Below are positions 46,739-59,214 of a DNA stretch of 64,000 bases, piece by piece (positions within the stretch are counted from its first letter, which is position 1; every line of letters starts with the position of its first letter). The notes beneath the pieces are model-generated. The model saw only the letters and a list, made by a program, of their open reading frames with translations, had not been told where the DNA came from and made no database searches. The DNA is from Megaustenia siamemsis (lineage: Eukaryota; Mollusca; Gastropoda; Stylommatophora; Ariophantidae), in the NCBI GenBank assembly GCA_032433765.1, contig JAVIAB010000051.1, positions 146,271,568-146,335,567 on the forward strand, given 5' to 3'. The position numbers were made by a program, and so were the translations under genes.

Positions 46739-47457
46739 TCACTTCCTTTAATATTTATCACTGTTCCCATGATTGCCCCTCTTCCTTTAATATTTATCAC
46801 TGCCCCCCTTATTGCCCCTCTTCCTTTAATATTTATCACTGCCCCCCTTATTGCCCCTCTTCCTTTAATATTTATCACTGCCCCCCCTTATTGCCCCTCT
46901 TCCTTTAATATTTATCACTGCCCCCCTTATTGCCCCTCTTCCTTTAATATTTATCACTGCCCCCCTTATTGCCCATCTTCCTTTAATATTTATCACTGCC
47001 CCCTTATTGCCCCTCTTCCTTTAATATTTATCACTGCCCCCCTTATTGCCCCTCTTCCTTTAATATTTATCACTGTCCCCCTTATTGCCCCTCTTCCTTT
47101 AATATTTATCACTGTCCCCCTTATTGTCCCTCTTCCTTTAATATTTATCACTGTCCCCCTTATTGCCCCTCTTCCTTTAATATTTATCACTGCCCCCCTT
47201 ATTGCCCCTCTTCCTTTAATATTTATCACTGTTCCCCTGATTGCCCCTCTTCCTTTAATATTTATCACTGTTCCCCTGATTGCCCCTCTTCCTTTAATAT
47301 TTATCACTGCCCCCCTTATTGCCCCTCTTCCTTTAATATTTATCACTGTTCCCCTGATTGCCCCTCTTCCTTTAATATTTATCACTGCCCCCCTTATTGC
47401 CCCTCTTCCTTTAATATTTATCACTGCCCCCCTTATTGCCCCTCTTCCTTTAATATT
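46739..47457. repeat. 39-bp C-rich minisatellite, about 18 copies
   Basis: Unit cctttaatatttatcactgc then cccccttattgcccctctt. Unit multiple of 3, so both strands have long open frames (249 and 159 codons). Single diverged units occur near 40380-40470, 41700-41760 and 42440-42520. Confidence 0.93.
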
Positions 47458-47984
47458 TTTCGTCAATCTCAATTTTTCTTAAGGACCTCTTCCTTATAAT
47501 CTACCAACTCCCCCCCCCCCTCCCCCATTCATCCATCCTTCCTATTAGCAACATTTTATTCCTTTATTATGTCAGTTCCCATGCCGTCACCCGATACGGA
47601 CCACTCCTCCATTCCGCCCCAACACGTGATCTATTCTCTGGCAGTTAAACAGCGGTTAGCGACCTCTATTACAGTCTTTTCTTTCGTTGAAAGGATAACC
47701 TTGGAATTAGATATGGCTGTTTTTAATACACAGCCCTGCAAGAATGACGCAATAAAGGTTTTCCATGATAATCAACCAGGGAGGGAGGATTCCCTTCCAC
47801 AAATATTACGCAACTGTCGTACTTTAAATTGCTTGTTTATTCTGCACTTTCTTCGTGTTTTACCCTTTACTCTTCAAAGAACGATGTGCAGGTTAGTATA
47901 CTTCGTTATAAATACATTATAGTTTATTATTGTTTATTATGTACTCTGGAAGGTGAGGAATGCATCGTTGAGTTTCGATACTTC
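47458..47984. other. No gene seen
   Basis: Poly-C tract near 47510, then AT-rich sequence. The 117-codon open frame at 47569 has no recognised features. Confidence 0.5.
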
Positions 47985-48120
47985 ACGCGACACTGTCTAA
48001 AAGTCTCCGAACACTTCTGAATAGGTTGCCGAGCACATATGGGTGGAAACTTGCCTGCTAAGACGATTCAAATCTCGTACTTTACTTGTACATTACCTTA
48101 AGGATTTTCCTGTAGCATTT
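47985..48120 (+). mobile_element. SINE-like repeat with B box, copy 2
   Basis: gattcaaatctcgtac is B-box-like. Matches the inverse of 36690-36835 through gtctccgaacacttctgaat. Ends not defined. Confidence 0.55.
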
Positions 48121-48194
48121 TGTTTCGAATTATTTAATTTAATTTACCGTAAATGTATTATCTTATCTCATAAAAACAATAGTAAAAATAATAT

Positions 48195-48745
48195 ACATCA
48201 TCATCATATGTCATACCTATTGGCGTAGGCGATCATGTCCCTCCACAATCTTCTATCTACAGTGCATCGTATCAGTTCTGTTGGTGACTGTTTTCCATGC
48301 CATGACACCAAGCTATCCAGTATTTTCTCTCTTTGTCGTCCGCGATCTCTCTTTCCTTTTATTTTGCCAGTTGTAACCAAGTATTCCAACTTTCTTCTTC
48401 TCATGATGTGCCCGAAAAATGTTGATTGCTTCTTTCTGATGTGTTTTAGGAGCTCCCTTTTTGTGTTGGCCTATGAGAATTTCTTCATTGGCCCTTTTAG
48501 CTGCCTAGAGAACTTTCAAAATTCTTCTGAGAAATCCCATCTCTGTGGCCTCTAATCGTCTTTTCATTTGTTTGTCTACTGTCCATGATTCGCTTCCATA
48601 GGTCAGAATTGGTTCTATATAGCACCGATGAACTCTTTTTCTCACTTCTACAGACATAGATTTGTTGCATAAGATATTTTTCATTTTCTGAAATGCTATT
48701 TTGGCCTGAGCTATTCTGCTTTTTATTTCTGTGGTGCATCTCCCA
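48195..48745 (-). mobile_element. LINE B, C-terminal fragment, antisense
   Basis: (CATCAT) tail, then antisense C-terminal coding (RRRKLEYLVTTGKIKGKRD; DRRLWRDMIAYANR). Covers about 550 bp up to the KSRIAQAK-like segment. Broken frame. Confidence 0.82.
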
Positions 48746-48826
48746 TCTGATGTTCCTATTGTAACAAGTAATACGAAAATCTGACTGATTTATAGATTAT
48801 CGTTCTCAATGACCGTAAGTAAAAAC

Positions 48827-48912
48827 AATATAGACTGATGTATAAGTAAAACATATAGTCTGATTTATAAGTAAAACATATAGTCTGATTTATAAGTAAA
48901 ACATATAGACTT
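48827..48912. repeat. 25-bp tandem repeat, about 3.4 copies
   Basis: Unit tagtctgatttataagtaaa + acata. Confidence 0.9.
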
Positions 48913-49129
48913 ATTAAATATGTCTTTCGTGATTGCATCCTAAATCATCATCCAAACGCGTTTCGGATTTTGGTCTGGCTGGAAAAAAACACATAAATAT
49001 ATGAATACTTTAAACACCAATGCCATGGGGCATTTCAATAAATGACTATATTGAACAAGAAAACATTTAATGGTTTTGATATCTATAGCAAGTCAAGGCC
49101 TCATATGAATAACAATGGAGAAAGTCAAG

Positions 49130-50105
49130 AGGCTAAATTAAAGTAGAAGAGCTCTGATGGGAGAAGCAAGAACAGCTGGCATCAGCTTCTTTGAAGAGGG
49201 TAAAATTCGTCACCAGTAAAGGAAAATTGATGTTTGTCGAGACACAATGCGGGTGTTCTGCAAGGTTTTTGCTTTTTTTAAAATATCTGGTTAAACTTGG
49301 ATCAGTCGCTAAAAAAAAAAAAGCATATATTAGTCAGGTTTGACAAAGTTATAATTAGCGTTAATTAGTGAAGAAATAAACAAATGATTATTGTTCAAAC
49401 CAATATCTTAGAAAAGTTGCAGATTAAAAGGGATCGAGGTCACCGACCTTCCGGTAGCCTTCTTGCGTTGGCTGGTGGAAGTCCGGGCTCGATGACCCAT
49501 GAAGCAGGATCAGTGTGAAATGCAGGATCACCGTTTCATAGTACAGATCTTACCGCGATAGTCAAGTGCCCCTGACGTTACTACACCAGGAACATCACGG
49601 CTGGAGTGTCCCCCCAAGACTGTTTAGCATCTCTTTCAAAGTTCTTCCATTCAATTTCCTCATCTTTCTAGATGCAAACGTAGTCCAGATATGAGTACTT
49701 GAATTGGTGAACCCGAAAATCAGGAGGACCAGAAGAGGTGATATCCACACGTGACAATAAGGCTCCGTCCGGCCTGTCACGCATAGTCGAGCTCGTGCCT
49801 TCAATCAACCTCAACTGCCACTGAGCCGCCAAAGCTCGAATGAAAATTCGGAGATATTTGTTTTAGAGCGCCAACGTCCCAGAAAACAATCATTGATTTC
49901 AGCTTCATTTATCACTGCATTGTTGTCGCTAATTTGTTCACTGTCTGTCTGTCTGTCTCTCTCTATCTCTGTCTGTTTGTCTGTCTGTCTGTCTATTATT
50001 CTTTTCAACTGAAGACGGCATATCATGTTATAGCTAAGGTTCTCTATGTTAGACGATCTTTGTGTCACACCTTGTACAGTGTATCTCGCACGTGCCCTGA
50101 TTCTG
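49130..50105 (-). repeat. Block S1, inverted copy (arm of a large inverted repeat)
   Basis: The reverse complement matches 51190-51990 and 59400-60440: the (GACA)n stretch, a 69-codon open frame identical in all three copies (MKARARLCVTGRTEPYCHVW start), and the tail gaccctgcagaacacccgca. It ends exactly where block S0 begins. I cannot assign a function; the conserved frame is likely only recent duplication. Confidence 0.8.
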
Positions 50106-50114
50106 GATAACATC

Positions 50115-50690
50115 TTATCAGTGATGGATAGTGCCTATGTTCACTCCACGTATGAATCCACTGTTCATATTATCAAAGATGGGTCAACTTACATTGTGTC
50201 CGCAGTGAATGAAAATACCATTGAATCCTTATCAATGAAATTACAGCAACATCATCGAATAAATAAAAACAATCACTGGAATCATGCAGGATAACTGCTA
50301 CAGGCATATGTTCCCTCTGCGAGCATCTTTAATCGAAAAACGCACGGTTAGGACGCCATCTTGAAAAACGTTAGATCACTTTCTAATCTAAGAGTCACAG
50401 ACTTGTGATGTTGTTCTGTCTTATTCCAGCTGGACCGGCCAAACGCTCATTAAAACGTTGCTGTTGATCTGTGAAATATCGGCTTGAAATCTGATTTGAG
50501 ATACATGCTTATTTGAAATAAGTACGAGAGTGCCGTTTCTAAGAATCCAATTTTCTTCATATTCTCCAGCCAGGTCTAACACTAAAATTTCCCAACGGAA
50601 GCGAAGACAGAAAATAAACACTACCTCCATCTTGGAACACACCGGAAGTCCGGTGTACAGAGTCTTTTTAGTGACTGATCCAAAGTTAAC
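50115..50690 (+). repeat. Block S0, copy 1
   Basis: Nearly identical to 56145-56690 (gatggatagtgcctat; gatgggtcaacttacattgt). No confident protein. One frame (KDGSTYIVSAVNEN, 50046-50294) faintly resembles the C-terminal tail of Ty3/gypsy integrases, but this is weak. Confidence 0.75.
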
Positions 50691-50704
50691 CTGATATTAA
50701 AAAA

Positions 50705-51005
50705 ATCAAGAACCTTGTTTCGAACCGTCGTGTTCCGCACGAGAAGCAAACGGTTGGTGACTTGAAGCATAAAAGAAGCACGAAAAAGAGAGAAATAAAT
50801 TTAAAAAGAAGAAAGAAATAAAAGGTGAGAAAACAGTAACTGTTGACATGAATGTGATGTTGTAGGGTAATTTTCACATAGTCTCACGTAAAGGGGCGGT
50901 GGCTGACAGTGCTCTAGATTGTGGACCCGGGATTTTGGAGGACCCAGACTTTGAGATAATGTTTAATTATTGTAATTATAACCATTTATATTTTGTGTTG
51001 TTGTT
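50705..51005 (+). repeat. Block S2, short copy without LINE insertion
   Basis: Matches 57245-57535 and 60795-61080 (ttgtggacccgggattttgg; gaggacccagactttgag). Here the block runs straight on into the hammerhead-like motif and S1, while the other two copies carry a LINE H at this point. It is the equivalent of an empty site. Confidence 0.8.
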
Positions 51006-51013
51006 CACTGTTA

Positions 51014-51043
51014 CAGATGAAGGCCTACTTGACCGAAACATCG
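51014..51043 (+). other. Hammerhead-like core motif, copy 4
   Basis: cagatgaaggcctacttgac, then cgaaacatcg. gaaac is intact, but the ctgatga half has an A for T (cagatga). Confidence 0.4.
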
Positions 51044-51059
51044 TTCTAGTTGTGTTTTG

Positions 51060-51990
51060 TCTCTCACCTACGTAAAGCTGTTAGCATACCACTTTTTTTT
51101 TTTTTTTTTTTTTTTTACAAATTCTCATTATTACCATCAGCTTTACAGCAGCTTCACATTGGTAAGCATCATGGTACATTTATCCCTTTGATAATTGTAA
51201 GTTGTTATCCAGAACTGGGACACGTGCGAGATACACGGTACAAGGTCTGACACAAAGATCGTCTAACATAGAGAACCATAGCTATAACATTATATGCCTT
51301 CTTCAGTTGAAAAGAATAATAGAAAGACAGAGACAGACAGAGAAACAGACAGATGGACAGACAGAGAGAGACAGACAGACAGTGAACAAGTTAGCGACAA
51401 CAATTCAGTGATAAATGAAGCTGAAATCAATGATTGTTTTCTTGGACGCTGGCGCTCTAAAACAAATATCTCCGAATTTTCATTCGAGCTTTGGCGGCTC
51501 AGTGGCAGTTGAGGTTGATTGAAGGCACGAGCTCGACTATGCGTGACAGGCCGGACGGAGCCTTATTGTCACGTGTGGATATCACCTCTTCTGGTCCTCC
51601 TGATTTTCGGGTTCACCAATTCAAGTACTCATATCTGGACTACGTTTGCATCTAGAAAGATGAGGAAATTGAATGGAAGAACTTTGAAAGAGATGCTAAA
51701 CAGTCTTGGGGGGACACTCCAGCCGTGATGTTCCTGGTGTAGTAACGTCAGGGGCACTTGACTATCGAGGTAAGATCTGTACTATGAAACGGTGATCCTG
51801 CATTTCACACTGATCCTGCTGCATGGGTCATCGAGCCCGGACTTCCACCAGCCAACGCAAGAAGGCTACCGGAAGGTCGGTGACCTCGATCCCTTTTAAT
51901 CTGCAACTTTTCTAAGATATTGGTTTGAACAATAATCATTTGTTTATTTCTCCACTCATTAACGCTAATTATAACGCATATTATAATCAT
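51060..51990 (+). repeat. Block S1, direct copy
   Basis: Poly-T, then ttaccatcagctttacagc, a (GACA)n stretch at about 51318-51390, the conserved 69-codon frame (51519-51728), and gtcatcgagcccggac. Forms an inverted repeat with 49130-50105 around a spacer of about 1 kb. Truncated at 51990 by the antisense LINE H. Confidence 0.85.
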
Positions 51991-52024
51991 ATGTTTTTTT
52001 TTAGTGACTTCTTCTGCGATCAAG

Positions 52025-55000
52025 ACACTTTCAGAGTAGGGTTCCGGACTCTCTCATGAAGGCAGCTGATTGTTTAAGTGATTCGGTTGCCCCGTATAGT
52101 TTCTCTTTCAGGGGGTGGGTGTGGTCCACATTCTACAGATCAGGTATGTGTACTGAGTGCAATCCTGTAGAACATGTTTTGTTATCAAGTTGTCAAGTGT
52201 ACAGTGGCATTGGCTGGTAGTACCAATTTTGAGTTTGGTGGACATGTGGTTTCTCATTCTGTTGTGGCCAGTGCGGAGGCGAAGTATGATGACTTTATCC
52301 CTTCTTGATAGTTGGAGGTATCCATCCCTCTCGCCATACTTTGTGTGTTCTCGTTCCCATTTTGCAAGAAACAGGCCTTTGGTGATAGATTTGGCTTCAG
52401 CGTAGCTGACCAGATGGTTCTCTTGTGGTAATCTCCCTCCCTGTTTACCTAATTTGTCTGCGCGTTCGTTTCCGTGTATATTACAATGTGATGGTATCCA
52501 CTGAATGACCACTCTCTATAAGTTATTGCACAGTTGGTCTAGGGTTGTTCTCTAGTCATCTAGTTCCTTGTTCCTGGGGTTTATTAGAGCTGTTAGGACT
52601 GACAAAGCATCAGCAATTTTTGTGCATGTTATTTTTATGTTGGATAACCAGTTTTGCATCATCACTGGGGGCTTCAGATTCTGCTTTACAGTTGCTTGAG
52701 AATTTCCCGGTAGCTATTGACTTGTCTCTTCATGGTTTTTCTGCTTCAGGGACACTTTCCTCCTTCATTTCTGGTGGCATTTGTAGCGGAGCCACCTGTG
52801 TATATGTGTGACCAGGAGTCCTGTGAATAGTTGTCGTTTGTGTGTTTTTTTGCTACGTGTCTTCTCTATGTGTCTGTTTGGGTGTCTTTCTTCATGACTC
52901 CTATTATGTCATCCTTAAATTCAGGTATTTTGTGTTTCCCATGAGGAGTCATATCAGATGGGCCAAAGGGTTTCGGCATTGTTTGGGACAGTACTGGGTC
53001 ACTAGTTGCCAGTTTTTTGTAGGTTGCAGCGAAGTTGCTCCTCGTCAGTCTTCCTTTTCCGAAACCAATTTTTCTTTGGTGCATGGGGTGACTAAGGAGC
53101 CTTTTATATTTCTCCGCTTGTTGCATTACTTTAGTTTTCCGTCTGTCTTCTAAGGGTTGTAAACCTGTTGCTGTTTCCAGAGTCTTAATAGGTGTAGATT
53201 TCATAGCATCAGTGATGATACGGGCAGTCTGGTTTTGTGTTCTGTTAATTTTGTTAAGCTGTGATTTGGAAGCTGTAGCCCAGTCTGTGACACCATACTC
53301 TAGGACTGGTCTTACTCTTCCTACATATAGTCGTTTCAAGATATTGCTGTCTGTTCCCCATTCCGTTACTGCCAATTTCTTCATTATATCTGTTGGTTTT
53401 CTGGCTCTTTTGTTTACTCGGTCTATCATGTTTTCCCATGTCATTCTGCGATTCAAGGCGACACCAAAATATGTTGGGTTTTGGTCAATAGTAAGTGTAT
53501 GGTCTTTTATCTTCAATTTTGCAGAGAGAGTGTTTCTTTTGTTAGGCTGAAAATTGTGTATGTAGTTCTTTTCACTAATTGGTAATAACTAGGTGTTTGT
53601 CCATAATCCATGTTTTCCTATTGCACCTAGCATTCTGGAACTACACACTGACATAGATTCTTCATGTGCCTATATCGCCAGGTCTTCTGCGTAAATTGCT
53701 GAGTGTATTCTGGGTGGAATGTCCATTACGATGTCATTTATGAAGATTAAAAAGAGCGTTGGGGATAGGACTCCACCTTGTGGGACACCTTGTTCGATTC
53801 TGGCTTTCTTACTTAGTTGTCCATGTACTTGTACTCTGGCCGTTCTGTCTTGTAGGTATTGAGATATCCAATTTAATAATCGACCTTGGATGCCAAGTCT
53901 GAGAAGCTTGTTCTTTAAGCCTTCTCTCCATACCCTATCAAAAGCCTTCTCCATGTTGACCCACACTGTCAGTATGGGTTTCTTTTCTTGTGGAGCATCT
54001 CCTATTTCCTGTGCGATGTAGGTGATCAGGTCTTCAGTTGATATGTGTTGACGGAAACCACTTTGTTGTGGTATGATTTGTTGTTTTGTCTCCAAATGCC
54101 ACATGAGTCCTGTTGACCAGCCTTTTCATGAGTTTGCTCAGGCTGCTCAGTAAACTAATTGGTCTATAGCTACTTGGGTCCAGTGGGTCTTTTCCATGTT
54201 TGAGGATGGGCACCATAATGGCTTCTTTCCAGGTTGCAGGCATTTGTCCTCTCTTCCAGCTGGCATTTATTATCCTTAGAAGCTGGCCCTTGACTTTCTT
54301 TCCAAGTTTTATGAGCATTTCGTTGGTGATTCCATCTTTTCCAGGGGAGCACTTGAACTTCAACCCTTTGAGAGCTGCATCTAATTCTGATGGTATAAAG
54401 ATGGTCATCTGATGTTTTTCTGTTGCTAAATGCATATGTTTTGCATCTTGGTTTTTTTTTTCTTGCAGATTTTTGTTCTTCTTTTGGAATGTTTGCTGCA
54501 CTTTTTGCCTGTCTGGATGTTTTGATTGTGTGCTATTGTTATTGAAGGTCGGCAGTTGTTTTCATCGCTCAGAACTTACGCAAGTTTCCAGAGTTTATGT
54601 CCATTTTTGTCAAGATTGAGGCTCTCCGTTTTGTCTTTCCAGTTCTGTCTTGCTGATATCTTGACCTCTCTTCTGTATTTGGCGGAGGCTGCTTTATAGG
54701 CTATGTTGCTCTCCGTGCTTTGTGATGTTTCTGTTAGTTCTCTGGCAGAGTTCAGTTCCTCTTCTAGTCTTTGTATTTCCTTGCTCCAGTATGGCTTGTA
54801 GTTTCTCCTTGCTCCTCTAGGAAATGATTCTTTAGCAGCTTTCAGGATTCCCTTTGTTAACTCCTCTATCATATTATTGACTTTCTTTCCATGTATGTTG
54901 ATAGGCGCATTATAGGCATAGGTGAACCTGGCAAACTTTTCTCAGTCTGCTCTCCTGTAGTTCCAGCGTGGAAGTGGTATTTGCAACTCCTGTTTATGAG

Positions 55001-56045
55001 CAAGATCCAATGAAAGTTTGACTGGTCTGTGGTCACTGTCGCCAAGTTGGTTCAGTACTATTCTGGCTATGTTGTTGGATATGTCTCCAGTTGCGAATGC
55101 TAGGTCGTTAGTTGGTCTTGTCTTTTATCTTCTTGAATAGAATGTTGGGGGGGTACTCTCTAGAGTTTATGAGGAATAGGTTGTTGTCTATTTCCCATTC
55201 TTGCACTTCTTCAGCTCGAGCATTGGATACCTTATATCCCCATCTTTCAGAGTGGCTGTTAAAGTCTCCAACCACCAATAACCTTGTACGTGTTTTTTCC
55301 ATTGACTCCAGCTTCAGAAATTTGTCGTTAGGACAGTATATGTTAAATATCCTTGTGCTAGTGGAGTTGATGTATAGGTCTGCACCAATAATCTCTGCCT
55401 CCCCGTTTGTGACTACATCTTTCTGTTTTGCTGGAATGGTATTTTTAATAAGTGTAAGGATTCCACCCTTGTGGCCTTCTCTGTTCTGTCTAAATGTTTG
55501 GTAGCCCCTAATCATAAATCTGTGCTGAGGATTAAGATGAGTTTCTTGGATGCAGGCAACGTCTATCTCCTCTTCTGCTAGTCTGACAGCTAGGGCTTGT
55601 TTTTGTGGTGTATGACCTCCACATTCCAGTGTATTATTTTCATATGTTTCTTGAAGCTTGTCCGACCACTAGTAATTTCCCTCTAATCCCATTCTCTGGC
55701 TCTCCATAATGGGTCAGGGTGACCATCAGTAGCTTGGGGTGAACCCCTACTAGACATGGGGCCCGGACTCCATGTGCCTGGGGGAACTCCACAGACAGAG
55801 CACCATGATTGAAGTCCGTTAAATCAACTCTGACTGATTACATGTTAGAACGTTGCACTGTGTTCCGCGCCATTGGCCCAGTGCATCCGATTTCTGCCAG
55901 CATTTTTATTTAGGTTTGCTTTCCTTGGCCTTTGATTGTCCCCAATCTTCCTGCAAGGCAGCAGCTTGTCTTTTCTGTAGGGGGATTCTGCCATTAGATG
56001 GTCATACCTCCGGGTTTACGAGCACCATCTCCCCTAGCTTTGCGT
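52025..56045 (-). mobile_element. LINE H, near full length, antisense, inactivated
   Basis: Non-LTR retrotransposon with APE endonuclease, RT and RNase H, an order found in the I/Nimb-type group. From 5' to 3' on the minus strand: a 5' UTR-like part (56045-55690), APE (IQETHLNPQHRF near 55540; VVGDFNSHSERWG in 55108-55515), the linker (YKPYWSKEIQRLEEE), RT (KDGITNEML; SSYRPISLLSSLSKLMKRL; WVNMEKAFDRVWREGL; GVPQGGVLSPTLFL), and the active-site box, here YAED rather than YADD. The thumb (LEYGVTDWATAS) and RNase H (TGGSATNATRN, where TDGSA is usual; IQWIPSHCNIHGNERADKLG) follow. The C-terminal part has zinc-knuckle-like Cys/His. Multiple frameshifts and stops make it dead. Confidence 0.88.
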
Positions 56046-56144
56046 AGTTATTCTATATTCGCAGCACACCTCTATATCTACAGGCCGGCCACTGTTCCAC
56101 TATTGGACACGTTTAGAAGAAGGTCAAGCCGTTTACCCCTATGC

Positions 56145-56690
56145 GACAGATGGATAGTGCCTATATTCACTCCATGTATGAATCCACTGTTCATATTATC
56201 AAAGATGGGTCAACTTACATTGTGTCCGCAGTGAAAATACCCTCGAATACTTATCAATGAAATTACACCAACCTCATCGAAGAAACAAAAACAATCACTG
56301 GACTCATGCAGGATAACTGCTACAGGCATATGTTCCCTCTGCGAGCATCTTTAATCGAAATACGCACGGTTAGGACGCCATCATGAAAAACGTTAGATCA
56401 CTTTCTAATCTAAGCGTTACAGACTTGTGATGTTTGTTCTGTCTTATTCCAGCGTGACCGGCCAAACGCTCATTAAAACGTTGCTGTTGATCTGTGAAAT
56501 ATCGGCTTGAAATCGGATTTGAAATATATGCTTATTTGAAATAAGCAAGAAAGTGCCGTTTCTATGAATCCAATTTTCTTCATATTCTCCAGCCAGGTCG
56601 AACACTAAAATTTCCCAACGGAAATCGAAGACATTAAAAATAAACACGTCCTCTATCTTGGAACATCGCCCGATGGAAATTTAGTATGCA
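56145..56690 (+). repeat. Block S0, copy 2
   Basis: Near-identical to 50115-50690. Followed directly by block S2. Confidence 0.8.
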
Positions 56691-57540
56691 GAGTCTTTTT
56701 TAGTGACTGATCCAAGGTTAACCAGATATAAAAAAAAGCAAAGACCCTGCAGAACACCCGCATTGTGTCTCGACAAACATCAATTTTCCTTTTCTTGAGA
56801 CGAATGTTATCCTCTTCAAAGAAGCTGATGGCAGCTTTTCTTGCTTCTCGCCTCACAGCTCTTCTTAATTCTACTTTAGGTTGTCTTCTTTATTTTCCCC
56901 ACTGTTATCCATTTGAGTGCTTGCTTTTTTTTTAAACAGATATCAAACCCATTAATTGTCTTGATTTTCAATATAGAAGAAAGAGAGTCATGAATACAGA
57001 TTAAAAAAATAAACGTATTTTAACGAACAGTGTGAGAGAACAAGAAAGAAAGTAATAAAAGAAAAGGACAAAGTTAAAGGTAATCCTATAGATTTGTGTC
57101 GTTTGTGAATGAAGCTTGAGCATCCATCTCTTCTTGCCATTTTCCTTTTTCATGAAGTGCCGTCCAGTGTTCTCTTTCTCCCCAGATTCACTTTTAGTCC
57201 TGACTCAAAGTCTCCGACCCTCTTATACAGCTCGTTCAAATTGAGAACGTGTTTCGAACCGTCGTGTTCCGCACGAGAAGCAAACGGTTGGCGACTTGAA
57301 GCATAAAAGAAGCACGAAAAAGAGAGAAATAAATTTAAAAAGAAGAAATAAATAAAAGGTCAGAAAACAGTAACTGTTGACATGAATGTGATGTTGTAGG
57401 GTAATTTTCACATAGTCTCACGTAAAGTGGCGGTGGCTTATAGTGCCCTAGATTGTGGACCCGGGATTTTGGAGGACCCAGACTTTGAGATAATGTTTAA
57501 TTATTGTAATTATAACCATTCATATTTTGTGTATATACTA
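56691..57540 (+). repeat. Block S2, copy 2
   Basis: agtgactgatccaaggttaa through ttatagtgccctagattgtg; matches 60240-61085 throughout. Open frames here are short and show no domain. Confidence 0.85.
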
Positions 57541-57544
57541 CAAA

Positions 57545-59145
57545 ATATAAAAAAAAGCCCTATCAGCCAAACTAGCAGAGGAGGCGATTGACGTTGCCTG
57601 CATTAAAAAAAAAAACTCATCTTAATCCTCAGCATAGATTTACGATTAGGGGTTACCAAACATTTAGACAGAACAGGGAAGGCCACAAGTGTGGATTCTT
57701 TATACCTATTAAAAATATAATTCCAGCAAAACTGATAGAACAAACGGAGAAGCAGAGATCATTGGTACAGACCTACACATCAACTCCACTAACACAAGGA
57801 TATTTAACATATACTGTCCTAATGACAAATTGCTGAAGCTGGAGTCCATGGAAATAACACCTACAAGGTGTCTGATAGTAGCAGACTTTAACAGCCACTC
57901 TGACAGATGGGGATATAAGGAGTCCAATGGAAATAACACCTACAAGGTGTCTGATAGTAGCAGACTTTAACAGCCACTCTGACAGATGGGGATATAAGGA
58001 GTCCAATGGAAATAACACCTACAAGGTGTCTGATAGTAGCAGACTTTAACAGCCACTCTGACAGATGGGGATATAAGGAGTCCAATGGAAATAACACCTA
58101 CAAGGTGTCTGATAGTAGCAGACTTTAACAACCACTCTGACAGATGGGGATATAAGGAGTCCAATGGAAATAACACCTACAAGGTGTCTGATAGTAGCAG
58201 ACTTTAACAGCCACTCTGACAGATGGGGATATAAGGAGTCCAATGGAAATAACACCTACAAGGTGTCTGATAGTAGCAGACTTTAACAGCCACTCTGACA
58301 GATGGGGATATAAGGTATCCAATGTACGAGGTGAAGAAGTGGAGGAATGGGAAACAGACGAAGAATCGAACAAGGTGTCCCACAAGATGGAGTCCTATCC
58401 CCAACACTCTTCCTAATTTTCATAAATGACAGTAAGAATGAAGAGTAAGTACCAGTCCTAGAGTATGGTGTCACAGCCTGGGCTACAGCTTCCAAATCAC
58501 AGCTTAACAAAATTAACAGAACACAAAACCAGACTGCCCTTATCATCACTGATGCTATGAAATCTACACCTATTAAGACTCTGGAAACAGTAACAGGTTT
58601 ACAACCCTAAGAAGACAGACGGAAAACTAAAGTAATGCAACAAGCGGAGAAATATAAAAGGCTCCTTAGTCACCCCATGCATCAAAGAATAATTGGTTTC
58701 GGAAAAAGAAGACTGAAGAGGAGCATCTTCGCTGCAACCTACAAAAAACTGGCAACTAGTGACCCAGTACTGTCCCAAACAATGCCGAAATCCATAAGCC
58801 CTTCTGATATGACTCCACATGTAGAAAGGCACCCAAACAGACACAGAGAGAAAACACGTAGCAGAAAAACACACAAACGACAACTATCCACAGGACTCCT
58901 GGTCACACATATACACAGATGGCTCCGCTACAAATGCTATCAGAAATGGAGAAAGAGGTGTGTTTTTGAAGCTGAAAAACTAGGAAGAGATCACCACGTC
59001 AATAGCTACCGTGAAATTCTGAAACAACTATCAAGCAGAATCTGAAGCCCTCAATTATGCTGCAAAACTGGCTATCCAATACCAAAAAAAAAATATGCAC
59101 AGGAAATTGGTAATACTAACTGATGCTCTGTCAGTAGTTTTACTT
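57545..59145 (+). mobile_element. LINE H copy with deletion and 79-bp expansion (unit T)
   Basis: Starts at the ORF2 beginning (ILQNIKKALSAKLAEE) and shows a poly-A run in place of the CIQETHL codons. The APE region is expanded by six 79-bp repeats, then jumps at about 58365 to the RT end (RIEQGVPQDGVLSPTLFLIF), the thumb and part of RNase H. Most of APE/RT (61490-63000 of the sister) is missing. It shares with the copy at 61090 a second deletion that removes the YADD box (FINDSKNEE) and the 3' break within RNase H. Confidence 0.85.
57840..58319. repeat. 79-bp minisatellite, 6 copies, inside a LINE APE domain
   Basis: ggtgtctgatagtagcagac recurs at 57867, 57946, 58025, 58104, 58183 and 58262. 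The unit contains the APE motif codons (VADFNSHSDRWGY) and changes frame at each repeat since 79 is not a multiple of 3. The sister LINE at 61380-61480 has one copy. Confidence 0.95.
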
Positions 59146-59174
59146 ACATATCCGTGTGTGTGTTTTTTGTTTGT

Positions 59175-59206
59175 ACCTGCTGAAGGCCTATTGGGCCAAA
59201 ACGTCG
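59175..59206 (+). other. Hammerhead-like core motif, copy 5
   Basis: ctgctgaaggcctattgggc followed by caaaacgtcg. Stem GGCC/GGCC is clear; core substitutions are ctgctga and caaaac. Confidence 0.35.
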
Positions 59207-59214
59207 TTTAGTCT

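Noticed and set aside
46733..47482. 249- and 159-codon frames on opposite strands
   Set aside because: Product of the 39-bp C-rich repeat.
50046..50294. Ty3/gypsy integrase tail
   Set aside because: Only a faint resemblance over about 35 residues; no RT, protease, LTR or zinc-binding domain nearby.
51519..51728. Conserved 69-codon protein in block S1 (also 49595-49804 minus, 59754-59960 plus)
   Set aside because: Identity among copies reflects recent duplication of the whole block, including non-coding flanks. No domain recognised.
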